From assembly GCF_052056295.1 (NCBI RefSeq), contig NZ_CP182493.1:3286001-3350000 (forward strand): 64,000 nucleotides of DNA, given 5' to 3'. The position numbers and the translations under genes were made by a program. The number at the start of each line of letters is the position of its first letter. Positions within the stretch are counted from its first letter, which is position 1. Source of the stretch: Catenovulum sp052056295. GTDB lineage: Bacteria > Pseudomonadota > Gammaproteobacteria > Enterobacterales > Alteromonadaceae. Under the pieces are notes generated by a model. The model was not told where the DNA came from. It did no database searches and worked only from the letters and a program-made list of their open reading frames with translations. Below are positions 16,969-25,522 of this stretch, piece after piece.

Positions 16969-17274
16969 ATGAAATGTCCTGAATGCAAACAAAATGGAAT
17001 TAGTCTTTACGCTAAATTACTCACATTTTTGGAACTAGATTGCCGTTGTATGAAATGTGGTACTTTATTTCAACTAAATAAAGGATTGTATTTATTGCTA
17101 AACGTATTGCTGGAAGGCGCAATCATAATTGCTATTGTGTATGCTTTTGCTAACTTACAGCCAATTATTGCATACGTAGGCACCTTGCTTGGTTTTGTCG
17201 CTATCTTCTTGTTAGTTGCTTTGTTGCCAGTAAAAGTAAAATCTAAATTACGACGGTCTAGGTTAGATAGATAA
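16969..17274 (+). CDS. zinc-ribbon-like small membrane protein
   Basis: 101 aa. The N-terminus is MKCPECKQNG with a second pair RCMKCGTLF about 25 residues later: two CxxC knuckles, as in a zinc ribbon. Two hydrophobic helices follow (about 37-60 and 64-84) and a basic tail KVKSKLRRSRLDR. The family is not recognised. It starts 15 bp after ung and is probably co-transcribed. A bidirectional hairpin follows. Confidence 0.7.
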   Translation: MKCPECKQNGISLYAKLLTFLELDCRCMKCGTLFQLNKGLYLLLNVLLEGAIIIAIVYAFANLQPIIAYVGTLLGFVAIFLLVALLPVKVKSKLRRSRLDR

Positions 17275-17283
17275 GTCAGGGTG

Positions 17284-17310
17284 AGTAGCACCAACAAAGT
17301 TAGTGCTACT
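17284..17310. terminator. bidirectional hairpin between convergent genes
   Basis: AGTAGCACCAA (17284-17294), 5-base loop, TTAGTGCTACT (17300-17310), with one mismatch, followed by TATTTAAT. It lies 10 bp after the zinc-ribbon gene and 30 bp from the end of the convergent DUF3545 gene, so it probably serves both. The T-tract is weak. Confidence 0.55.
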
Positions 17311-17339
17311 TATTTAATAGCTGATAGCTGAGTTTTAAC

Positions 17340-17525
17340 TTAAGCCGCGCTATCGCTAGTGTTGGCAAATTGACCAAACTCGTCAAATTCTTCTAATTCT
17401 TTATATAAGTTTCGTTGGTCTAAAATGGCTTCAATTTCGCGCCATTTGCGTTTTTTGTTAGTTTTACTAGAGGTAGATTTCGAAGCTTGATGATCTGAGT
17501 AGTAATTGTCGACTGCTAATTCCAT
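17340..17525 (-). CDS. DUF3545 family protein
   Basis: A 61-residue basic-then-acidic protein whose core SSKTNKKRKWREIEAILDQRNLYKELEEFD matches the small DUF3545 family of marine gammaproteobacteria. Function unknown. It has an excellent ribosome site (AAGGAGTGAACA before ATG). It is soluble and probably mostly helical. Monocistronic, convergent with the zinc-ribbon gene. Confidence 0.8.
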   Translation of the reverse strand: MELAVDNYYSDHQASKSTSSKTNKKRKWREIEAILDQRNLYKELEEFDEFGQFANTSDSAA

Positions 17526-17625
17526 TGTTCACTCCTTGCTTAGAGTTGAAGTTTAAATTAAGTCCGCGTTGGTAAAGTTAGTCGACTTACATGACCAAAT
17601 TATTAACCTTTTATTAATAATAAAA

Positions 17626-18489
17626 TCACTGACAGTTTATCGCTTCTCTAAACCACCTTTTGCCATCTAAAAACAATTTAGTATCACCCTCATGAGTAAG
17701 GGTATATTGGCTAATGCGCCCATCATTAAAGTACAATTCGAGTGTGCCAGAATTTAAGTTGCCGCTTGTCCGCCATTGGCCGCCGTCCTTCGAAGCCAAA
17801 GCGCCGCTAGCGCCGCCTCCAAAACCGCCAGAGTTAAAACTCTTATAAAAAGTATTATTACCACACAGCCAAATATATTGTTCCTCGGTATAACCAGAAC
17901 TTGTGTAGAAATAAGTCAATTTCCGGTTGGATAAATGTGGATACCAGGCGTTGTGCTGTAACGGCGCAGCTTGGACACTCTCGAACACGATTGAACTGGC
18001 GATTTGTCGCGTAGTTTGTTCTAACGCAGACTTGTCTTGGTTGGTAGCTATGCCGACTGCAGAAATCGCCCAACCAGCTTCACCTACAACCGAAATGACT
18101 AAAGCAAACTTATCGTCAGATTGCGCGACTGAATAGCTCGCTTTAATTTGTGTGTTATCGATAACAGTAACTTGTCCTTTGGGGACTAAAACAAAACCAT
18201 CACCAAAATCTATCGATTCAGACATTTGTTGTTTTAAGTTGTTTAAATCAGTTTGCTGCGCTATCAGCAATACATTCTGACTGGCAGACACCGTCGATTG
18301 CATAACAAATACTTCACTGTTTTGCGGCAGTATGCCTTGCCATTGTTCGGGCACTGAAAAAGTGGCATTGATATCAGCTACAGATAGCTTGATGGGGCCG
18401 TTATATAGTTTACCAACTTGTAAAGTTTGCGCGCTTAAACTGCCGAATATTAAGCATATGATTGTAAGTAGGTATTTTGCCAAGCTCAT
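17626..18489 (-). CDS. exported protein of unknown function
   Basis: 287 aa with a clear signal peptide (MSLAKYLLTIICLIFGSLSA-Q). An N-terminal half of mixed beta/alpha character contains FSVPEQWQGILP and VLVPKGQV segments. A C-terminal module (about 195-285) is rich in Gly/Ser and aromatic residues: TYFYTSSGYTEEQYIWLCGN, SGGFGGGASGALA, GGQWRTSGN, LELYFNDGRISQYTL, and a final CQ that could pair with the LCGN cysteine. The C-terminal module looks like a small beta-sheet domain repeated in many exported proteins, but I cannot name it. Acts outside the inner membrane; role unknown. Confidence 0.7.
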   Translation of the reverse strand: MSLAKYLLTIICLIFGSLSAQTLQVGKLYNGPIKLSVADINATFSVPEQWQGILPQNSEVFVMQSTVSASQNVLLIAQQTDLNNLKQQMSESIDFGDGFVLVPKGQVTVIDNTQIKASYSVAQSDDKFALVISVVGEAGWAISAVGIATNQDKSALEQTTRQIASSIVFESVQAAPLQHNAWYPHLSNRKLTYFYTSSGYTEEQYIWLCGNNTFYKSFNSGGFGGGASGALASKDGGQWRTSGNLNSGTLELYFNDGRISQYTLTHEGDTKLFLDGKRWFREAINCQ

Positions 18490-18606
18490 AATCCAGCTCC
18501 AATTATACTGACCTCTAAACTATAGCTGCAAAATTAAGCTCTGCCTTTATTCCAATCACTCTTTCGCAAATTTAGTATTGCACAATTGCCATGGGAGCTG
18601 GGTTGG

Positions 18607-18691
18607 ATTCACTAAAAACAGAACCTACTTTTCAGGGATGAAAGTCGGAGCGCACAGGGATTGTGTTTACAGCGTTTCTGTTTTAGTGAAT
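18607..18691. repeat. palindromic intergenic element, subtype C (copy C2)
   Basis: 85 bp with arms ATTCACTAAAAACAGAA / TTCTGTTTTAGTGAAT. The core on the plus strand is ACTTTTCA-GGGA-TGAAAGT (about 18627-18645), CGGAGCGC, CACA-GGGAT-TGTG (18653-18665), TTTACAGCG. GGA strand plus. It lies in the 381-bp gap 18490-18870 between the exported protein gene (minus) and mpl (plus), 180 bp before mpl; the rest of the gap shows only AT-rich promoter-like sequence. Confidence 0.8.
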
Positions 18692-18870
18692 GTAAACCTG
18701 ACCCTGAGCATATTGCACATAATTCACCATACATAATCCAACACTAGCTCTGAATATAATGCACCTAGCCTTTATAAACACAGCTAAATTTCCTCACACT
18801 GATCCTTTCACCACAGATAGCTGGTATTATTTACACCCAATGAAAACAACCAACAAATACACGGATTATC

Positions 18871-20223
18871 ATGCATATACATATCTTGGGCATTTGCGGA
18901 ACATTTATGGGCGGTTTAGCCGTTTTAGCTAAAGAATTGGGCTACAAAGTAACAGGCTCAGATTTAAATGTTTACCCACCTATGAGCACCCAATTAGAAG
19001 CACAAGGTATTGAATTGATTCAGGGTTACGACCCTGCACAGCTAGATATCAACCCAGACTTAGTTGTTATAGGCAATGCGATGTCGCGTGGCAATCCAGT
19101 GGTTGAAGCTGTACTCGACAAAAATATCCCTTATATATCTGGGCCACAATGGTTGTTTGAACACGTATTAAAAGACAAATGGGTATTAGCTGTAGCTGGT
19201 ACACATGGCAAAACAACAACATCAAGTATGTTGGCTTGGATACTTGAACACACAGGTTGTAAACCTGGCTTTCTAATCGGTGGAGTGGCGAATAACTTTG
19301 CGATATCCGCTCGTTTAGGGGATTCAATCTTTTTTGTAATTGAAGCCGACGAATACGACAGCGCCTTTTTTGATAAGCGTAGTAAGTTTGTCCACTACCA
19401 TCCGCGCACATTAATTTTGAATAATCTAGAATTTGACCACGCGGATATATTTGAAAACCTCGCAGCCATTAAAAAACAGTTCCATCATTTGGTTCGCATT
19501 GTGCCGCAATCAGGTTTGATTATTAGCCATCAAGACGATGCTAATGTTGAAGACACACTAGCTATGGGCTGCTGGAGTGAACAAAATAAAATTGGCAAAG
19601 AATGGTCGTACAAGGCTGTTAGCCCCGACTGTACCCAAATTGAAATTTATTTTAACCATGAGTTGCAAGGGCAACTTAATTGGCAATTATTAGGCGAGCA
19701 TAATGCGCATAACGCGTTAATGGCCATTATTGCGGCGCGCCATGCTGGGGTTAAACCAGTTGACGCTATTGCTGCATTAGCCGAATTTAAAAACGTCAAA
19801 CGCCGTTTAGAAAAAATCGGTGAAGTAAATTCAATTAGTGTATTTGATGATTTTGCCCACCACCCAACAGCTATTACCACTACGCTGCAAGGGGTTGTAG
19901 CCAATAACCAATCAGGTAGAGTGATTGCTGTATTAGAGCCTAGATCAAATACTATGAAAATGGGCTTTCATAAACAAGAGCTTGCCGAGTCACTCAATTT
20001 AGCTGATGCAGTATTTTTGTATCAAGACTCAGGATTAAAATGGTCACTCGATGAAGTAACGCAGAATTTAACCCAGCACAATTTAGTTTGTGCAAACGTT
20101 GACGAACTCGCAATTAAAATTGCGGATTACGCATCACCTAACGACAAAATAGTGGTTATGAGCAATGGTGGTTTTGGCGGTATTCATCAAAAAATTATCA
20201 AAGCATTGGAGCAACAAGCTTAA
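18871..20223 (+). CDS. mpl: UDP-MurNAc:L-Ala-gamma-D-Glu-meso-DAP ligase
   Basis: A 450-aa Mur-ligase relative that re-attaches the murein tripeptide to UDP-MurNAc during cell-wall recycling. The N-terminal Rossmann motif is HILGICGTFMGGLAVLAKELG. The ATP loop is AGTHGKTTTSSMLAWILEHTG, followed by IEADEYDSAFFDKRSKFVHY, FDHADIFENL and the C-terminal domain motif FDDFAHHPTAI. Normal length. The stop overlaps the ATG of ubiX (TAATG), so the two are coupled. Confidence 0.95.
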   Translation: MHIHILGICGTFMGGLAVLAKELGYKVTGSDLNVYPPMSTQLEAQGIELIQGYDPAQLDINPDLVVIGNAMSRGNPVVEAVLDKNIPYISGPQWLFEHVLKDKWVLAVAGTHGKTTTSSMLAWILEHTGCKPGFLIGGVANNFAISARLGDSIFFVIEADEYDSAFFDKRSKFVHYHPRTLILNNLEFDHADIFENLAAIKKQFHHLVRIVPQSGLIISHQDDANVEDTLAMGCWSEQNKIGKEWSYKAVSPDCTQIEIYFNHELQGQLNWQLLGEHNAHNALMAIIAARHAGVKPVDAIAALAEFKNVKRRLEKIGEVNSISVFDDFAHHPTAITTTLQGVVANNQSGRVIAVLEPRSNTMKMGFHKQELAESLNLADAVFLYQDSGLKWSLDEVTQNLTQHNLVCANVDELAIKIADYASPNDKIVVMSNGGFGGIHQKIIKALEQQA

Positions 20224-20837
20224 TGGCACAACAACAAATAACCTTAGCACTCACTGGCGCATCAGGTATGCCGTATGCGCTAAAGTTATTACGAGCTTTG
20301 GTCAAAGCAAATTGGCAAGTGCATTTACTAATATCATCCGCGGCTAAAGTGGTATTAAAAACCGAAAGTAAATTAGACATACCTAGCCAGCCCAAAGCTG
20401 CACAGGCGTTTTTAACCGAATATTGCCAAGCTCAGCCTGAACAAATTTTGTGTTATGGCAAAGATGATTGGTTTTCACCGGTTGCATCTGGCTCTGCTGC
20501 CCCCAAATCTATGGTGATCTGTCCATGTTCTATGGGCACAGTTTCAGCTGTTACGCATGGCGCAAGTGATAATTTAATTGAGCGTGCGGCAGATGTTGTG
20601 ATCAAAGAAAAAGGTCAACTGATTATCGTGCCGCGCGAAATGCCGTTTTCAGCCATTCATTTAGACAATATGGCGAAACTTGCGCATTTAGGTGTGACAG
20701 TTATGCCGGCAAACCCGGGTTTTTACCACGCCCCCAAAACAATGGATGATTTAGTTGAGTTTGTTGTTGCACGCATTTTAGACCATATAGGTGTGGCACA
20801 AACTATGGTTAAACCTTGGGGTTACAAAGCTAAATAA
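20223..20837 (+). CDS. ubiX: flavin prenyltransferase
   Basis: A 204-aa enzyme that makes prenylated FMN, the cofactor for UbiD decarboxylase in ubiquinone synthesis. The FMN-binding N-terminus is TLALTGASGMPYALKLLRAL. CPCSMGTVSAVTHGASDNLIERAADV and VPREMPFSAIHLDNMAKLA are the family signatures. It begins inside the mpl stop codon. An 18-bp perfect palindrome begins at its stop codon. Confidence 0.95.
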   Translation: MAQQQITLALTGASGMPYALKLLRALVKANWQVHLLISSAAKVVLKTESKLDIPSQPKAAQAFLTEYCQAQPEQILCYGKDDWFSPVASGSAAPKSMVICPCSMGTVSAVTHGASDNLIERAADVVIKEKGQLIIVPREMPFSAIHLDNMAKLAHLGVTVMPANPGFYHAPKTMDDLVEFVVARILDHIGVAQTMVKPWGYKAK

Positions 20838-20852
20838 CCTGAGCTCAGGTTA
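20835..20852. repeat. 18-bp perfect palindrome
   Basis: TAACCTGAGCTCAGGTTA, beginning with the ubiX stop codon and lying 27 bp before the next ATG. There is no T-run after it, so it is a poor intrinsic terminator. It could be an operator for the ABC transporter genes or an RNA hairpin. Confidence 0.5.
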
Positions 20853-20879
20853 AACAAATGGAAAAGTGAAAATAACATT

Positions 20880-21806
20880 ATGAATGCATTGGAAATTTCA
20901 CAGTTAAAAAAAATATACAAAGGCCAAGTAGAAGCGCTAAAGGGCATAGATTTAACTGTTGCTGAAGGCGATTTTTTTGCGTTACTAGGGCCAAACGGTG
21001 CGGGTAAATCAACCACAATTGGTATTTTAACCGCGCTCGTAAACAAAACTTCAGGTCAGGTTAAAGTATTTGGCCACGATTTAGACACAGAATTAGAGTT
21101 AGCTAAATCGCATATAGGTTTAGTGCCACAAGAATTTAATTTCAACCAGTTTGAAACTGTGCAACAAATTGTGGTTAACCAAGCTGGTTATTATGGAGTT
21201 GAGCGTAAAGTTGCGATAGAGCGTAGCGAAACTTACCTTAAACAAACGGATTTATGGGAAAAACGTAATACACCCGCTCGTAACTTATCTGGTGGTATGA
21301 AACGACGTTTAATGATAGCACGCGCTATGATGCATCAGCCCAAACTACTGATTTTGGATGAACCAACCGCAGGGGTGGATATTGAAATTCGCCGTTCAAT
21401 GTGGAAGTTTTTGCAAGAAATTAACCAAAGTGGTGTCACTATAATTTTAACCACGCATTATCTAGAAGAGGCTGAAAGTTTATGCCGCAATATCGCCATT
21501 ATCGACAAAGGGCTGATTATTGAGAATACCAGCATGAAAGCTTTGTTAAGCAAGTTATCGGTCGAAACCTTTATTTTAGATTTAGCTAAAGATGTTAGTG
21601 ACCTCACTTTAACCTCAGCTAAATCACAGCTGGTTGATGCGCATACTTTGCAGGTGGAAATTAACAAAGGTGAAGCGCTCAATCAGGTATTTGCCGAGTT
21701 ATCTAGTTTAGGCATAAACGTGCTCAGCATGCGCAATAAAAGTAATCGCTTAGAAGAGCTTTTTGTTAATTTGGTTGAACAAGGTAAACAACAGGAATCA
21801 GTATGA
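20880..21806 (+). CDS. ABC transporter ATP-binding protein (YadG-like)
   Basis: A 308-aa ATPase subunit of an ABC-2 exporter. Walker A is GPNGAGKSTTIGILTALV, the signature LSGGMKRRLMIARAM, Walker B LLILDEPTAGVD and the H-loop TTHYLEEAE. The roughly 85-residue C-terminal extension is typical of YadG/DrrA-type proteins. The stop overlaps the start of the permease gene (ATGA). The substrate is unknown. Confidence 0.9.
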   Translation: MNALEISQLKKIYKGQVEALKGIDLTVAEGDFFALLGPNGAGKSTTIGILTALVNKTSGQVKVFGHDLDTELELAKSHIGLVPQEFNFNQFETVQQIVVNQAGYYGVERKVAIERSETYLKQTDLWEKRNTPARNLSGGMKRRLMIARAMMHQPKLLILDEPTAGVDIEIRRSMWKFLQEINQSGVTIILTTHYLEEAESLCRNIAIIDKGLIIENTSMKALLSKLSVETFILDLAKDVSDLTLTSAKSQLVDAHTLQVEINKGEALNQVFAELSSLGINVLSMRNKSNRLEELFVNLVEQGKQQESV

Positions 21807-22576
21807 TCAAAGCAAATTATTGGATTGCGCTACAAAGCATAGTTTATAAAGAATGTAATAGATTTTTACGTATCTGGGTACAAACTCTAGTGCCACCAGC
21901 CATTACCATGACTTTATACTTTGTCGTATTTGGTAGCTTAATTGGTCGCCGTGTTGGTGAGGTCGATGGTTTCGAATACGTAGAATTTATGATGCCAGGT
22001 TTAATTATGTTATCTGTTATCAACAACGCTTATTCGAATGTATCGTCATCGTTTTTTAGCGCCAAATTTCAGCGCAATATTGAAGAGTTGTTAGTTGCCC
22101 CTGTGCCTACTTGGGTGATTGTCTGGGGTTATGTATTAGGTGGAGTTTTACGTGCTGTATTAGTGGGCGCGATTGTCACAGCCGTTGCGCTGTTTTTTGT
22201 TGATATTCAAATTCATAACTTTTGGGTAATTGTCACTACCTTATTACTGACTGCTATTTTGTTTGCTTTGGGTGGTTTGATAAACGCTGTATACGCAAAA
22301 ACTTTTGACGACATTAGCATAGTACCAACTTTTATATTGTCGCCACTGACCTACCTTGGTGGGGTATTCTTTTCGGTTTCTATGTTGCCAGGATTTTGGC
22401 AGCATGTTAGCCAAGCTAACCCGATTATTTATATGGTTAACGCCTTTAGATATGGATTTTTAGGTATTACTGATATTAACTTAACTGTGGCTTACAGTAT
22501 CTTAGTTGGTTTAACCATAGTGTTGTTTACAACAGCAACCATGTTAATTAAAAAAGGCGTTGGGATAAGACATTAA
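21803..22576 (+). CDS. ABC-2 transporter permease (YadH-like)
   Basis: A 257-aa inner-membrane permease with about six hydrophobic helices and the ABC-2 signatures GLIMLSVINNAYSNVSSSFF and SPLTYLGGVFFSVSMLP before the last helices. It pairs with the overlapping ATPase gene. Its stop overlaps the ATG of the methyltransferase-like gene (TAATG). Confidence 0.9.
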   Translation: MIKANYWIALQSIVYKECNRFLRIWVQTLVPPAITMTLYFVVFGSLIGRRVGEVDGFEYVEFMMPGLIMLSVINNAYSNVSSSFFSAKFQRNIEELLVAPVPTWVIVWGYVLGGVLRAVLVGAIVTAVALFFVDIQIHNFWVIVTTLLLTAILFALGGLINAVYAKTFDDISIVPTFILSPLTYLGGVFFSVSMLPGFWQHVSQANPIIYMVNAFRYGFLGITDINLTVAYSILVGLTIVLFTTATMLIKKGVGIRH

Positions 22577-23244
22577 TGCAAGCAAACTCTCGAGCAATTG
22601 TTTCTAATCAAGACGGTTTACATAAAGACTTAGAGTCAATTGTATTAAAGCACAAAAACAGCCAATTCTTAAAGCCTGTTGCTGAACATTCGCAGCAGGC
22701 ATTTGAACAAATTTGCCAGTTTGTTGATTTCAATACACAAGATAAATCTGTTAGCAAAGCCATTATTTTTGACGCTTGTTGTGGGGTGGGTGAGAGTAGT
22801 CGCCAATTAGCGCAAAAATATCCTGAGCATTGGGTTATTGGCGTGGATAAATCGGCTGATAGGCTTAATCGGCAAGGCCGCGAAGATTACCCTAATCTGT
22901 TGTTGGTACGTGCTGATTTGAACGATTTATATCGTTTATTGGCTGACAGTCAAATGCCCATTGCCCAACACAAAATTTATTACCCCAATCCTTGGCCAAA
23001 AAGTCAGCATATTAAAAGACGTTGGCATGGTGCGCCGGTATTTAAACAACTTATACAAATTTCTTCTAATATTGAACTACGTTCCAATTGGCCTATTTAT
23101 TTACAAGAATTTCAAGCAAGTTTAGAAATTTATGGGATAATGAGCCACTTACACACCTTGGACAATCCTGTTCCTGCTATCACACCTTTTGAAGCTAAAT
23201 ATCACGCAAGTGGTCAGACCCTTTATTGTTTGCAAACTCTGTGA
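22576..23244 (+). CDS. TrmB-like SAM-dependent methyltransferase
   Basis: 222 aa. The SAM-binding motif is IIFDACCGVGESSRQLAQ, followed by VIGVDKSADRL and LLVRADLNDLYRL. The YYPNPWPKSQHIKRRWHG segment parallels the PWPKKRHHKRR substrate motif of tRNA (m7G46) methyltransferase TrmB. The sequence departs from true TrmB in the first motif (CCG instead of GFG) and at the C-terminus, so it is best called a TrmB-like paralogue; RNA substrate not established. It overlaps the ABC permease gene. Confidence 0.75.
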   Translation: MQANSRAIVSNQDGLHKDLESIVLKHKNSQFLKPVAEHSQQAFEQICQFVDFNTQDKSVSKAIIFDACCGVGESSRQLAQKYPEHWVIGVDKSADRLNRQGREDYPNLLLVRADLNDLYRLLADSQMPIAQHKIYYPNPWPKSQHIKRRWHGAPVFKQLIQISSNIELRSNWPIYLQEFQASLEIYGIMSHLHTLDNPVPAITPFEAKYHASGQTLYCLQTL

Positions 23245-23363
23245 TTTTTAAGCCTTTTATTTGAATTTTTTGCGCTAAAAATTTTGCTTAAACTTATATG
23301 TTGACTAAGCTTTATTAAAAGCGATTTTGTTAGTTTGCTAAACTACGTTAGCTAGGATTTGGT

Positions 23364-24980
23364 ATGAATATTCATAGTATTAGAATAAAAAGCTCAATGC
23401 CAATTGTCGCATTAGGTATTGCGCTGCTGTTTGTTTTTTTCACACTTACCCATTTAATCTCAATGCAAGAAGATGCATTAAAGTATCAGTCGGAAAAATT
23501 CTTAAAATCGATCGCTGTTGTATTAAATGCCGACCGAGATTTATATCAAGCTAAGGTGGCCGAATTAAACATTCTGAATAATGTTGGTGACAAAGCTTCA
23601 AACAACGAAGACAGACGTGAAAATGCACTGCAAGTAAAACAACGTTTTGAAGCTTATAAAAGGTATTTAGCCGATTTTCCTGATGTTGTTGGAAGGTTTG
23701 ACGACTTTGATAAATTATTCAACGAATGGTACAAAGCTTCCGATAGCATGGTGCAAAAGACTTTTAGCAGCGAAGCCGAAAAGCAAAGTGTTATAACTGC
23801 AACGGATAAAAAATTTGAAGCATTGCGCTCAATTTTAGATAAAGCGGGCGAGGCCGCTGAAAAGAAATCTGATGAATTAAATGAACAGCTAAAAAGTGAA
23901 GTGAGCGCATTTAAGCAGACAGCAATTGTAATTGCACTAATCGTTTTAGCAGCCGCCGCATGGTTTAGTTATATCATTCCAAAAAATTTAACTGAACAAA
24001 TTGATAACTTAACTAACCAAATTCGCCAGATAGCCTCTGGTAATGGTGATTTGACGAGGAAAATAGATGTTCGTAGTAAAGACGAATTTGGCGAATTAGC
24101 TACCCAGTTTAATAACTTTGTTGGAAATTTGCGCCAGTTGATTCAATCAATTTTAGAGCAATCTAATAAATTGGCTGATTTAACCGACACCTTGCACCAG
24201 TCGTCGTCTCGCACCAAAACAATTACTCAAACTTTAAACAAAGCATCCGATTCGATTGTGAGTGCTGTGCATGAAATGAATTTATCGAATAAAGAAATGT
24301 CGCAAGTTGCTAGCGGAAGCGCAGATGAAGCAGAGCAGTCAACTAAAAAAGCGCAGCAAGGTTTATTAGTGGTTAAAGCGTCCAACGAGATAATTAAACA
24401 ATTGTCAGTGGATATGGAAACTGCCTTGTCTTCGTCGGGTGAGCTAGAAAAAAGCTCAGCGGATATCGCATCAGTATTGGATGTTATTCGTAGTATCGCC
24501 GAACAAACTAACTTGTTAGCACTCAATGCGGCAATTGAAGCGGCTCGTGCCGGTGAACAAGGCCGAGGTTTTGCTGTTGTTGCCGATGAAGTACGAACCT
24601 TAGCAACCCGCACCCAAGAAAGCACCAATCATATTCAAGATATGATTGCGCAACTGCAACAAAATGTTGATAAATCGGCTCATGCTATCAATAGTGGTAA
24701 GTCTAATGTTGATAAAACCATAGATAGTTTTTCGCAAACAAACCAGGTGTTTGAAGGTTTATTAAAATCTGCCAATGCAGTCAGTGAGTTATCATCACAA
24801 ACGGCACAAGCAACTGAAGAACAAAGTGTTGTCGCAGACGACATTAGCCAAAACTTGTTTGCGCTCAATGACCAAAGCCAAGCTGCAAACGAAATTGCTC
24901 ATACTGGTGAAGATTTGGCTAGAGATATTGGCAACTTATCGAATGCTTTAAATAAAATGGTTAATAGATTTACCGTTTAA
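23364..24980 (+). CDS. methyl-accepting chemotaxis protein
   Basis: A 538-aa inner-membrane chemoreceptor. TM1 is about 13-31; a periplasmic helical sensor of about 155 residues follows; TM2 is about 188-206; a HAMP domain (NLTNQIRQIASGNGDLTRKI) follows; then a long cytoplasmic coiled coil. The kinase-contact tip is fully conserved: IAEQTNLLALNAAIEAARAG and FAVVADEVRTLATRTQEST. It lacks a C-terminal CheR/CheB-tethering pentapeptide. It stands alone, 118 bp after the methyltransferase gene, with an AGGA ribosome site. The ligand is unknown; the sensor looks like a four-helix bundle. Confidence 0.93.
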   Translation: MNIHSIRIKSSMPIVALGIALLFVFFTLTHLISMQEDALKYQSEKFLKSIAVVLNADRDLYQAKVAELNILNNVGDKASNNEDRRENALQVKQRFEAYKRYLADFPDVVGRFDDFDKLFNEWYKASDSMVQKTFSSEAEKQSVITATDKKFEALRSILDKAGEAAEKKSDELNEQLKSEVSAFKQTAIVIALIVLAAAAWFSYIIPKNLTEQIDNLTNQIRQIASGNGDLTRKIDVRSKDEFGELATQFNNFVGNLRQLIQSILEQSNKLADLTDTLHQSSSRTKTITQTLNKASDSIVSAVHEMNLSNKEMSQVASGSADEAEQSTKKAQQGLLVVKASNEIIKQLSVDMETALSSSGELEKSSADIASVLDVIRSIAEQTNLLALNAAIEAARAGEQGRGFAVVADEVRTLATRTQESTNHIQDMIAQLQQNVDKSAHAINSGKSNVDKTIDSFSQTNQVFEGLLKSANAVSELSSQTAQATEEQSVVADDISQNLFALNDQSQAANEIAHTGEDLARDIGNLSNALNKMVNRFTV

Positions 24981-24997
24981 ATTTGCAAGGAAGACTT

Positions 24998-25522
24998 GTG
25001 GAAAAAATTATTCTTGCTGGCGGCTGCTTCTGGTGTATTGAAGCCGCCTTTAATCGTTTAAAAGGTGTTGAAACTGCTGTTTCTGGTTATTGTGGTGGCA
25101 GTGAAGAAACTGCCAATTACAAAGATGTATGTAGTGGTTTAACTGAACATGCTGAAGCGGTTGAAGTTATTTATGATCCGAACTTGGTCGATTTAATTTC
25201 TTTGTTGGAGGTCTTTTTTAGTATTCACGATCCAACCCAAATGAACAGGCAAGGTAATGATATTGGCCCCCAGTACCGCAGCGCTATATTTTATGCATCA
25301 AAAAAACAGCAGCAGATGTCGCAAGATTATATCCATTTAATTCAGGGGAAATTTGCTGCACCTATTGTCACTCAGGTGGTGCCGGTACAAGATTTTTATC
25401 CAGCTGAAGAATATCATCAAGCGTATTTCGCACAAAACCCAGGGCAGGGTTATTGCCAATTTGTGGTGGCGCCTAAGCTAGATAAATTTGCCGAAGCTTT
25501 TGCAGACAAGTTAAAGTGCTAA
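24998..25522 (+). CDS. msrA: peptide-methionine (S)-S-oxide reductase
   Basis: A 174-aa repair enzyme that reduces methionine-S-sulfoxide. The catalytic motif GGCFWCIEAAF is near the N-terminus, followed by TAVSGYCGGSEETANYKDVCSG, HAEAVEVIYDP and IGPQYRSAIFY. I prefer the GTG at 24998 (VEKIILAGGCFWC) over the TTG at 24983, because AAGGAAG lies 5-8 bp before it. The stop overlaps by 4 bp the stop of the convergent channel gene. Confidence 0.93.
   Translation: MEKIILAGGCFWCIEAAFNRLKGVETAVSGYCGGSEETANYKDVCSGLTEHAEAVEVIYDPNLVDLISLLEVFFSIHDPTQMNRQGNDIGPQYRSAIFYASKKQQQMSQDYIHLIQGKFAAPIVTQVVPVQDFYPAEEYHQAYFAQNPGQGYCQFVVAPKLDKFAEAFADKLKC

Noticed and set aside
24227..24628. 133-codon minus-strand frame
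   Set aside because: Shadow of the highly conserved chemoreceptor signalling domain.
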